The translations under genes and the position numbers were made by a program. From Bradyrhizobiaceae bacterium (GTDB taxonomy: Bacteria > Pseudomonadota > Alphaproteobacteria > Rhizobiales > Hyphomicrobiaceae): 8,291 nt of DNA. Each line of letters starts with the position of its first letter. Position 1 is the first letter of the stretch. Below, in pieces: positions 1 to 6,257 of the stretch. The stretch is from positions 1 to 8,291 of the forward strand of contig CANJPN010000260.1 in NCBI GenBank assembly GCA_947475855.1. The letters run 5' to 3'. The notes beneath the pieces were generated by a model, which was not told the origin of the DNA, did no database searches, and worked only from the letters and a program-made list of their open reading frames with translations.

Positions 1-1
1 T

Positions 2-1141
2 CCCGCCACCTACGAACTGCATGGGGCTGGCGCAGATGCTGAGCTGGCAGCGATTGCATGGGGCCTCGGGGCATATCGGTTCCGCCGCTACAAGACGACC
101 GCCAAGGGCGATGACATGGCTTGCCTGCGGCTCGACAAGTCCATTGATCGCGCCAGAGTGTTGGCGATCGTCGAAGCGATATGGCTCGGGCGTGACCTCA
201 TAAATACACCAGCCTCCGACCTCGGCCCTGCAGACCTAGAGGACGCCACGAGAAAACTGGGCGAACGCCACGGCGCAACCGTACGCTCCGTCATCGGCGA
301 CGACCTGCTCACGCAAAACTTCCCCATGATCCATGCCGTCGGCCGCGCCAGCCCGCGCGCGCCGCGCCTCATAGATCTCCAATGGCAGCGCCCCGGTGGC
401 CGCCCCGACGCCCCGCGCATATCGCTCGTTGGCAAAGGCATCTGCTTCGACACCGGCGGCCTCGACCTCAAGCCATCCAGCGCGATGCTGCTGATGAAAA
501 AGGACATGGGCGGAGCCGCCACCGTCCTCGCTCTCGGCAGCATGATCATGGCCCTCGGCCTCGACGTCCGGCTGCGCGTACTCGTCTCCGCCGCCGAGAA
601 CAGCGTCTCCGGCAACGCCTTCCGCCCTCAGGACGTCATCAAGACCCGCGACGGCCGCACCGTCGAGATCGGCAACACCGATGCCGAAGGCCGTCTGGTG
701 CTCTCCGATGCACTGTCCCTCGCCGACGAGGAATCGCCCGACCTCTTGCTCACCTTCTCGACACTGACCGGCGCCGCCCGCGTCGCACTTGGCCCCGACT
801 TGCCACCATTCTACACCGACGACGAAGCGCTGGCGGGCCAGATTGCCTCTACCGGTCTCGCTCTCGGCGATCCGATGTGGCGAATGCCGTTCTGGTCCGG
901 CTACGAAAAAAACCTGGACAGTGAAGTAGCCGATATGGGGAACGTTTCGGAAAGCCCTTTCGCCGGCTCGATCATAGCGGCCTTGTTTCTTCGCCGCTTC
1001 GTCAAGCGCGCCCGCCGTTTCGCCCACTTCGACATATACGGCTGGCGTCAGGCTTTACGGCCGCTCGGCCCGAAGGGCGGCGAGACTCAGGGAGCGCGAG
1101 CAATGCTATCCGTCATCGAACGCATGACCACGCGTAGCTGA
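2..1141 (+). CDS. Leucyl aminopeptidase family protein (M17), 5'-partial
   Basis: This is a two-metal cytosolic aminopeptidase that removes N-terminal residues from peptides. The reading frame is open from base 2, so the true start lies upstream. The first in-frame ATG, at 116, is not the start, because the codons before it encode family-like sequence (AELAAIAWGLGAYRFRRYK). About 379 residues are visible; whole family members have roughly 450-500. Counting from base 2, all seven expected active-site residues are present: K145, D150 and K157 in the VGKGICFDTGGLDLK stretch, D168 in KKDMGGA, and D227, E229 and R231 in NTDAEGR (bases 674-694). Their spacing (+5, +12, +23, then +59) is the same as in E. 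coli PepA (K270, D275, K282, D293, D352). The conserved C-terminal AHFDIYGW segment is near residue 345. The frame ends at TGA 1139-1141. The enzyme looks intact and catalytically competent. The neighbouring NlpC/P60 gene suggests a shared role in peptide turnover, which is inference. Exact substrate preference, and whether PepA or PepB is the better name, cannot be told. Confidence 0.94.
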   Translation, partial: PATYELHGAGADAELAAIAWGLGAYRFRRYKTTAKGDDMACLRLDKSIDRARVLAIVEAIWLGRDLINTPASDLGPADLEDATRKLGERHGATVRSVIGDDLLTQNFPMIHAVGRASPRAPRLIDLQWQRPGGRPDAPRISLVGKGICFDTGGLDLKPSSAMLLMKKDMGGAATVLALGSMIMALGLDVRLRVLVSAAENSVSGNAFRPQDVIKTRDGRTVEIGNTDAEGRLVLSDALSLADEESPDLLLTFSTLTGAARVALGPDLPPFYTDDEALAGQIASTGLALGDPMWRMPFWSGYEKNLDSEVADMGNVSESPFAGSIIAALFLRRFVKRARRFAHFDIYGWRQALRPLGPKGGETQGARAMLSVIERMTTRS

Positions 1142-1257
1142 GCAATCACACATGCGCGCGAATCGGGGGCGATAAGCGTAGTATCGAATGCAATGTCGAG
1201 ATCACGATCGACCTGAAGTGACCGCGGCCACGTGATCGAGGCGACGCAGGGGGAGCA

Positions 1258-2154
1258 ATGGAAAACAAGCGCCTTGATCCGCGGCGTCACGCATATAGGC
1301 CAGAACTCGCCGACGAAAAACTGCAAGGCAAGGTCGAGGCCGAGCGCTTCGTTGTTGGCGACTTGCGCCGCGTACGCAGGGCTACGATTGCGTTACGGCG
1401 CCAGCCCGTCGCGACGATGGGTTTTGAAACCGAGCTGCTCTTCGGCGAATTGGTTCGCGTGTTCGACGAGAAGGATGGCTGGGCCTGGCTACAAGCCGAC
1501 CGCGACGGCTATGTCGGCTATGTCCCGGCCGACGCTCTCGACGAATATCACCAGCCAGCGACGCATCGGGTCTCCGCGATCGGCACGTTTCTCTACGGCA
1601 GCGCCGACATGAAGTCGCCGCCACTGATGCACTTGTCGATCAACACGCCCCTGGCCATCGAGGAGACTCAGGACCGCTTCTGCCGTCTCGCAACCGGCGG
1701 CTACGTCATCGCGCGCCACGTGACGGCCAAATCGAAGGTCGCACGAGATTTCGTCGATGTGGCGGAGCGGCTGATTGGCGTCCCCTATCTATGGGGCGGC
1801 CGGACGCGCATCGGCGTCGATTGCTCAGGCCTCGTCCAACTGGCGATGGAAGCGGTTGGCCTTCAATGCCCGCGCGACAGCGACATGCAGGCAGACGAAG
1901 TCGGCGATACGCTGCTCGTGCCGGATTCTCTGGACGGCATGAAGCGCGGCGACCTCGTGTTCTGGCCCGGCCATGTCGGCATCATGATCGACGGAATGAT
2001 GCTGCTTCACGCCAACGCACACCACATGGCGGTCGTCGTTGAGCCCCTTTCGGTCGCCGTGTCACGCATCCAGAAGTCCGGCTCCGATATACGAACCGTA
2101 AAGCGGCCGCCCGCGCTCAGCTCGGACCCGGTCGGCACGAGCCAGTCGTTATGA
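1258..2154 (+). CDS. NlpC/P60 (C40) cysteine peptidase with two SH3-like domains, YkfC-like
   Basis: This 298-residue protein is a likely gamma-D-glutamyl-L-diamino acid endopeptidase acting on murein peptides. The N-terminus (MENKRLDPRR...) is charged and has no signal peptide or membrane segment, so a cytoplasmic location is expected. An SH3-like domain lies at about 43-96 (LVRVFDEKDGWAWLQ, then GYVGYVP). A second, more divergent one lies at about 103-155. The NlpC/P60 domain covers about 162-283. The catalytic triad is C189 (GVDCSGLVQ), H239 (PGHVGIM) and H251 (LLHANAHH). D207 in CPRDSD, 18 residues after the cysteine, is where YkfC-type enzymes carry the aspartate that binds the free amine of N-terminal L-Ala. 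The start is supported by a strong ribosome site (AGGGGGAG, 1248-1255). The gene follows the aminopeptidase by 116 bases and precedes murD by 55. The family call is firm. The murein-recycling role is inferred from domain layout and the active site. Confidence 0.93.
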   Translation: MENKRLDPRRHAYRPELADEKLQGKVEAERFVVGDLRRVRRATIALRRQPVATMGFETELLFGELVRVFDEKDGWAWLQADRDGYVGYVPADALDEYHQPATHRVSAIGTFLYGSADMKSPPLMHLSINTPLAIEETQDRFCRLATGGYVIARHVTAKSKVARDFVDVAERLIGVPYLWGGRTRIGVDCSGLVQLAMEAVGLQCPRDSDMQADEVGDTLLVPDSLDGMKRGDLVFWPGHVGIMIDGMMLLHANAHHMAVVVEPLSVAVSRIQKSGSDIRTVKRPPALSSDPVGTSQSL

Positions 2155-2209
2155 CGCCGGGGAAAGCTACCCGGAAGCGAATCACGCAAACAACCGGTAT
2201 GCTGTCGCC

Positions 2210-3754
2210 ATGATCCCCGTCACCACATTCGCCAAGAAGCAGGTCGCCGTGTTTGGCCTCGGCGGCTCCGGCCTCATCACGGCCAAGGCGCTGATGGCCG
2301 GCGGCGCAGTCGTTTCCGCCTGGGACGATGGTCAGGCCGCCCGCGATGCAGCCGCCAAGGAAGGCGTCCCGCTGGTCGACCTGAAAACGGCCAAGTGGAA
2401 GTCGTTTTCGGCCCTCGTTCTCGCCCCTGGCGTGCCGCTGACGCACCCAGAGCCGCACTGGACCGTCGCGCTCGCCAAGTCCGCCAAGGTCCCCATCATC
2501 GGCGACGTCGAGTTGTTCTGCCGCGAGCGCGCCAAGAAGGCTCCTTTCTGCCCCTTCATCGCCATCACCGGCACCAACGGCAAGTCGACGACGACGGCGC
2601 TGCTCGCGCATCTGTTCAAGGCCGATGATCGCGACGTGCAGATGGGCGGCAATATCGGCACGCCGATTCTCGCGCTGGATCCACCGCATTCGGCCTCGTT
2701 CTACGTAATCGAGCTGTCGTCGTTCCAGATCGACCTGACCCCGTCGTTGAAGCCGACCGTTGGCGTCCTGCTCAACCTCACACCTGACCACCTCGATCGC
2801 CACGGCACGATGGAAGACTACGCCGCGATCAAGGAACGCCTGGTCGCCAAGGCAGAACAGTCCTGCGTCGGCGTCGATGACGATCTGTCCCGCGCAATCG
2901 CCGGCCGCATCGAGCGCCGCCGCTACTGCTATACGTTCTCGACCAGCCAGGACTACAAAAAGGGCTATCACCTCGCCGGCACGAAAGTCCGGTTTGAGAC
3001 CGACGACATGAAAGAGGATCTCGTCGACCTCGCCACCGTCCGCTCACTCCGTGGCGAGCACAATGGCCAGAACGCACTCGCAGCCGCCGCTGCTCTCGGC
3101 GCGCTCGGCGGCATGCTTTGGCCGGCACGCTTCAATCCGTTCATAAGCCTCGATGTCAGTCTAAAGCGTCGCCTGTTCGAGGTCTTCTCGGACTTCGAAG
3201 CACGGATGAAATTGCCGCGCGACAAGGTCGTCCACAACCCGGCCGCCACCCAGCGCCGCCGCGACGCGCTGCAGGCTGCCTTCGCATCGTTCCCCGGCCT
3301 CGCGCACCGGATGGAGGAAATCGGCCGCTGCGGCCGAGTCGTATTCGTCAACGACAGCAAGGCCACCAACGCGGACTCCACCTCGAAGGCCCTCGCGACC
3401 TGGGACCGGGACATCTATTGGATCGCTGGTGGGAAACCGAAGGATGGCGGCATCACGAGCCTCGCTCCGTTCTTTCCGCGCGTGACAAAAGCGTACCTCA
3501 TCGGCGCGTCGAGTGATGAGTTTGCAGCTACCCTCGAGGGCAAGACAGAAATCGTCCGCAGCGGCACGCTCGATCAGGCGGTCGCAACCGCTGCACGTGA
3601 TGCCGCAGCCAGTACCGGCCCCGAACCGGTCGTACTGCTTTCGCCCGCGTGCGCTTCCTACGACCAGTTCAAGAACTTCGAAATCCGCGGCGACGCATTC
3701 CGCAAGCTCGTTGGGGACCTGCCCGGTATCGAGCTGGTGAACCGGAGCGGCTGA
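2210..3754 (+). CDS. murD: UDP-N-acetylmuramoyl-L-alanine--D-glutamate ligase (MurD) with an internal insertion
   Basis: MurD is the cytoplasmic ATP-dependent ligase that adds D-glutamate to UDP-MurNAc-L-Ala. The N-terminal nucleotide-binding domain has FGLGGSG at 15-21. The central ATPase domain has the P-loop GTNGKSTTT at 121-129, the metal-binding glutamate E168 in IELSSFQ, H194 in TPDHLDRH, and K208 as the expected carbamylated lysine. HNGQN (284-288) precedes the C-terminal domain, which has FVNDSKATNADS at 379-390, AGGKPKDGG at 406-414 and SPACASYDQFKNFE at 478-491. The protein has 514 residues, against about 440-470 in most MurD. The excess is mainly 48 extra residues between HN(284) and FPGL(361), roughly residues 303-350. 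No catalytic motif is interrupted. The ATG at 2210 gives the MIPVTTFA start typical of the order, but no good Shine-Dalgarno sequence precedes it. The stop overlaps the ftsW start by one base (TGATG). Confidence 0.97.
   Translation: MIPVTTFAKKQVAVFGLGGSGLITAKALMAGGAVVSAWDDGQAARDAAAKEGVPLVDLKTAKWKSFSALVLAPGVPLTHPEPHWTVALAKSAKVPIIGDVELFCRERAKKAPFCPFIAITGTNGKSTTTALLAHLFKADDRDVQMGGNIGTPILALDPPHSASFYVIELSSFQIDLTPSLKPTVGVLLNLTPDHLDRHGTMEDYAAIKERLVAKAEQSCVGVDDDLSRAIAGRIERRRYCYTFSTSQDYKKGYHLAGTKVRFETDDMKEDLVDLATVRSLRGEHNGQNALAAAAALGALGGMLWPARFNPFISLDVSLKRRLFEVFSDFEARMKLPRDKVVHNPAATQRRRDALQAAFASFPGLAHRMEEIGRCGRVVFVNDSKATNADSTSKALATWDRDIYWIAGGKPKDGGITSLAPFFPRVTKAYLIGASSDEFAATLEGKTEIVRSGTLDQAVATAARDAAASTGPEPVVLLSPACASYDQFKNFEIRGDAFRKLVGDLPGIELVNRSG
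3116..3259 (+). other. In-frame insertion segment within murD (~48 codons)
   Basis: This segment encodes about residues 303-350 of MurD (from LWPARFNPF to AATQRR) and has no counterpart in E. coli MurD or in the rhizobial MurD sequences I can recall. In those, 29 residues separate the HN of HNxxN from the phenylalanine of F-x-GL-x-HR; here it is 77. It sits between the central ATPase domain and the C-terminal ligase domain. Eight of its first 18 codons end in A or T, including ata, cta, agt and aat, which is more than in the flanking sequence. It is rich in basic and aromatic residues. The edges are uncertain by several residues. It could be a lineage-specific loop or a domesticated inserted element. 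Confidence 0.6.
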
Positions 3755-3756
3755 TG
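3744..3756 (+). promoter_or_regulatory. Ribosome site and TGATG coupling junction, murD to ftsW
   Basis: GGAG at 3744-3747 lies six bases before the ATG at 3754-3756. That ATG shares its A with the murD stop (TGA 3752-3754). This fixes the ftsW start and suggests that ribosomes finishing murD re-initiate on ftsW. Confidence 0.8.
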
Positions 3757-4935
3757 CGGATCTCGCGGGCCGACAATAGTGTGCTCGGCCGCTGGTGGCT
3801 GTCGATCGACCGGGTCCTGCTCGGAACTCTTGTCACCCTGATCCTCGTCGGCCTCGTCTTGTCGCTGGCGGCAAGCCCATCCGTGGCGATGCGCAAAGGC
3901 CTGCCCGCGCTCTACTTCGCCGAACGCCAGATCCTCTTTGCCGGGGTCGGCTTCCTGCTCATGCTCGCCGTCTCACTTCTTTCCCCGCGCGCCATGCGAA
4001 GGCTGGCATTGGCACTCTATATCGGCGGGCTGGCCATCATGATCGCCGTGCTTGTGTGGGGCGACGACATCAATGGTGCACGAAGGTGGGCGCGTATCGC
4101 AGGCTTTTCGTTGCAGCCATCGGAGTTCGTCAAGCCGGGCTTTGCGATCCTCACCGCATGGGCCTTCGCCGAAAGCGAGCGCCGTCCCGACATGCCGGCC
4201 TTTCATGTCGCGATCGCACTCCTTACGTTGTTCGCTGGCGTGCTCGTGCTGCAACCGGACATTGGCCAGACAATGCTGATCTCGGCCGTGTGGGTGGCAC
4301 TTTTCCTGCTGGCCGGCCGCTCGCACATCGCAGCGATCGGCCTTGGGTCTCTCGCAGCCGCCGGCTTGGCCACGGCCTATGTCGTCTACCCGCACGTCCG
4401 CATGAGGATCAGCCAATTCATCACACCCGTCCGCGGCGACAACTCCCAGATCGACCGTGCGCATCAATCCTTCGCCGAAGGCGGCCTCCTTGGCCGCGGC
4501 CCTGGTGAAGGCACGATCAAGACGGTACTTCCTGACGCCCACACGGATTTTGTCTTTGCCGTCGTAGCCGAAGAGTTCGGCGCGATAGCCGCGATCGTGC
4601 TGCTCGCGCTTCTGGCGACTGTCGTGATCCGGCCTCTGATGCATGCTGCAATCGCGCGGGACGGCTTCAACCGCCTCTCGACAATCGCATTGGCGCTCCT
4701 CTTCGGCTTGCAAGCCCTCATCAATCTCGGCAGCAACGTCGGCCTGTTGCCAGCCAAGGGCATGACGCTGCCGTTCGTTTCCGTCGGCGGCTCGTCGATG
4801 CTCGCCGTTTCGATCACCTGCGGGATGCTGATTGCGTTGACCCGCCGGCGTGCCGATCCCCGCACCATCGACGTGCCAGGTCTCGAGCCTGATGCCGCGT
4901 CGCCGCAGCCGGATCGCGGCATCCTCTCCGGTTGA
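3754..4935 (+). CDS. ftsW: Septal peptidoglycan glycosyltransferase FtsW (SEDS family)
   Basis: FtsW is the inner-membrane SEDS polymerase that joins lipid II into glycan strands at the division septum, normally with the transpeptidase FtsI, whose gene is not in this window. The protein has 393 residues, normal for the family, with about ten hydrophobic segments starting at residues 19-39. SEDS signatures are NGARRW (107-112), QPSEFVK (121-127), QPDIGQTML (167-175), FAEGGLLGRGPGEG (240-253), LPDAHTDFVFAVVAEEFG (259-276, with D265 the expected catalytic aspartate) and LLPAKGMTLPFVSVGGSS (331-348). The usual YGGSS is VGGSS here. An upstream in-frame extension to 3649 was rejected because it is non-hydrophobic and lies inside murD. 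The ATG at 3754 has GGAG (3744-3747) six bases upstream and overlaps the murD TGA by one base, so its translation is probably coupled to murD. RodA is the alternative SEDS name, but the gene context makes FtsW clear. Confidence 0.97.
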   Translation: MRISRADNSVLGRWWLSIDRVLLGTLVTLILVGLVLSLAASPSVAMRKGLPALYFAERQILFAGVGFLLMLAVSLLSPRAMRRLALALYIGGLAIMIAVLVWGDDINGARRWARIAGFSLQPSEFVKPGFAILTAWAFAESERRPDMPAFHVAIALLTLFAGVLVLQPDIGQTMLISAVWVALFLLAGRSHIAAIGLGSLAAAGLATAYVVYPHVRMRISQFITPVRGDNSQIDRAHQSFAEGGLLGRGPGEGTIKTVLPDAHTDFVFAVVAEEFGAIAAIVLLALLATVVIRPLMHAAIARDGFNRLSTIALALLFGLQALINLGSNVGLLPAKGMTLPFVSVGGSSMLAVSITCGMLIALTRRRADPRTIDVPGLEPDAASPQPDRGILSG

Positions 4936-4983
4936 TACCGCCACTGTGCGACCCAACAGTGAATAGGCAGACGATTGGTGGAA

Positions 4984-5012
4984 TTGTTCGAATGCGTGCC
5001 GGAAGCTAAAAG
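4984..5012 (+). promoter_or_regulatory. Candidate internal promoter upstream of murG
   Basis: In the 102-base ftsW-murG gap, GCTAAAAG (5005-5012) matches seven of eight positions of the Caulobacter-type -10 consensus GCTANAWC. TTGTTC at 4984-4989 lies 17 bases before the TAAAAG hexamer. It keeps the TTG of the -35 box but matches poorly after that. Transcription would begin near 5019, about 19 bases before the murG start. This is a motif match only. Confidence 0.3.
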
Positions 5013-5025
5013 CAGGTTTAACGCG

Positions 5026-5040
5026 AAGGGGACTGCAGTG
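5026..5040 (+). promoter_or_regulatory. Ribosome site defining the GTG start of murG
   Basis: AAGGGGA at 5026-5032 is followed after five bases by GTG at 5038-5040. This supports GTG at 5038 rather than the in-frame TTG at 4975, whose extra 21 residues (VELFECVPEAKSRFN...) do not resemble a MurG N-terminus. Confidence 0.8.
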
Positions 5041-6150
5041 ACGGATCGCCTCATTATGCTGGCCGCTGGTGGCACGGGTGGACATTTGTTTCCCGCGTTC
5101 GCATTAGCCGAGGAACTTGGCCGCCGCGGCATTGCCGTCGAACTCGTGACGGATATGAGGGGCGATCGCTACGGCACCGGCTTTCCAGCCCGCGCCGTGC
5201 ACAAGATCCATTCGGCGACACTCGCCGGCCGATCCCCCATCGCAATGGCGAAAACCGGGGTCGCGCTGGCCCGCGGCATCAAGGAAGCCTTTGCCCTCAT
5301 GGGCAGTTCTAGGCCCGCCGTCGTTGCAGGCTTTGGCGGCTATCCCTGCTTTCCTCCCATCGTCGCCGCCAAGATGCGCGGCATCCCAACGCTGCTGCAT
5401 GAACAGAACGCCGTCTTGGGCCGCGCCAACCGCATGCTCGCCAAGCGCGTCGACTTGATAGCTACATCGTTCGCCAAGGTCGGCAACATCGATACGGAAA
5501 TCGCAGGTAAGATCAGATTCACTGGCAATCCCGTGCGGCAAGTCGTGCTCGACACCGCCAATCGCCCTTACTGGGTGCCGGGCGCGACGGAACAGGTGCG
5601 GCTGCTTGTATTCGGCGGCAGCCAGGGCGCGCGTTACTTTTCCGACGCCGTTCCCCCCGCGCTTGCCATGCTTCCGCCTGAGATCCGTTCGAGACTGATC
5701 GTAGTCCAGCAGGCACGCGAGGAAGACATCGAACGCACCAGGGCAGCTTACGCGGCAGCCGGCATCCACGCCGAAATCGCGCATTTTTTCCACGACTTAC
5801 CCCGTCAGATCGCCGACGCCCATCTTGTCATCGCACGTGCCGGCGCGTCCAGCGTCGCTGAACTGGCTGTGATCGGAAGGCCTTCGATCCTTGTCCCGCT
5901 GCCACACGCGCTTGACAACGACCAGCTCCGGAATGCAACGACACTTGCCGAATCGGGCGGCGCTTGGTGTATCGAGCAGAAGGATCTTGATCCCGCGCGA
6001 TTGGCTGCCGAAATCTCCAGGCTGGTGGGTGCACCGGGAGAACTTGCACGGGCAGCCGCTGCGGCAAAGGCGCAGGGGCGTCCCGACGCGGTCGCAAGGT
6101 TGGCGGATCTGGTAGTCTCGCTCGCTGAAAAGTCGCCGGCAAAAGCATGA
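5038..6150 (+). CDS. murG: UDP-GlcNAc:MurNAc-pentapeptide-undecaprenol GlcNAc transferase (MurG)
   Basis: MurG is a peripheral enzyme on the inner face of the cytoplasmic membrane. It transfers GlcNAc from UDP-GlcNAc to lipid I to make lipid II, the substrate of FtsW. It is a GT-B fold enzyme of family GT28 with 370 residues, a normal length. The N-terminal lipid-I domain has GGTGGHLFPA at 11-20, AGFGGYPCFPP at 97-107 and LLHEQNAVLGRANR at 119-132. FTGNPVR (161-167) is close to the domain boundary. The C-terminal UDP-GlcNAc domain has VFGGSQGAR at 191-199, RAGASSVAEL at 267-276 and VPLPHALDNDQLRNA at 286-300. The start is GTG, chosen for its ribosome site and for the MTDRLIMLAAGGTGGH beginning. 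The gene follows ftsW by 102 bases and precedes murC by 107 bases, both wide gaps for a dcw cluster. It appears intact. Confidence 0.97.
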   Translation: MTDRLIMLAAGGTGGHLFPAFALAEELGRRGIAVELVTDMRGDRYGTGFPARAVHKIHSATLAGRSPIAMAKTGVALARGIKEAFALMGSSRPAVVAGFGGYPCFPPIVAAKMRGIPTLLHEQNAVLGRANRMLAKRVDLIATSFAKVGNIDTEIAGKIRFTGNPVRQVVLDTANRPYWVPGATEQVRLLVFGGSQGARYFSDAVPPALAMLPPEIRSRLIVVQQAREEDIERTRAAYAAAGIHAEIAHFFHDLPRQIADAHLVIARAGASSVAELAVIGRPSILVPLPHALDNDQLRNATTLAESGGAWCIEQKDLDPARLAAEISRLVGAPGELARAAAAAKAQGRPDAVARLADLVVSLAEKSPAKA

Positions 6151-6216
6151 TGGGCGGGGAGCACTGGAGAGTACTCGCGTAGTGACGAGATTGGCCGCAG
6201 TCGCGGGGGCGTAAAA

Positions 6217-6224
6217 GCTAAATC
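6217..6224 (+). promoter_or_regulatory. Candidate -10 element upstream of murC
   Basis: GCTAAATC in the murG-murC gap matches all eight positions of the Caulobacter-type housekeeping -10 consensus GCTANAWC, and lies 33 bases before the murC ATG. No good -35 box is at normal spacing: TTGGCC (6191-6196) is 22 bases before TAAATC. It is therefore a weak promoter call, though the -10 match is striking in GC-rich DNA. Confidence 0.28.
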
Positions 6225-6257
6225 AAGCCGTTCACGACGGCGAGGGAAACCGAACAT

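Noticed and set aside
236..1027. Minus-strand open frame of 263 codons opposite the aminopeptidase
   Set aside because: All seven catalytic residues of the plus-strand enzyme lie in this span; the reverse frame has no motif.
1170..1186. CGATA...TATCG inverted repeat in the aminopeptidase-nlpC gap as an operator
   Set aside because: A five-base arm with a seven-base spacer is easily found by chance, and no promoter-like boxes surround it.
2157..2174. CCGGG...CCCGG inverted repeat after the nlpC stop as a terminator
   Set aside because: The stem is only five bases with an eight-base loop and no T-run follows, so it is not supportable as a terminator.
1160..2183. GAATC (CcrM-type GANTC) sites upstream of nlpC (1160-1164) and murD (2179-2183) as cell-cycle control sites
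   Set aside because: GANTC is expected every few hundred bases at this base composition, so two sites in about 170 bases of intergenic DNA is not significant. No CtrA-like TTAA-N7-TTAA site accompanies them.
2117..2971. Minus-strand open frame of 284 codons opposite the nlpC end and murD start
   Set aside because: It is a shadow frame over conserved murD codons, with Arg/Gly/Ala/Asp-rich sequence and no domain.
3649..3753. N-terminal extension of ftsW into murD
   Set aside because: The 35 extra residues are Arg/Pro-rich and come from the murD coding sequence read in another frame. The ATG at 3754 has a proper ribosome site.
4975..5037. Longer murG from an in-frame TTG at 4975
   Set aside because: The added 21 residues do not resemble MurG, and the ribosome site AAGGGGA is correctly placed only for GTG 5038.
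3973..5085. Long open frame (370 codons) on the minus strand opposite ftsW
   Set aside because: It lies antisense to a conserved gene, has skewed low-complexity composition, and spans the ftsW-murG gap with no recognisable domain. Strong third-position G/C bias produces such shadow frames.
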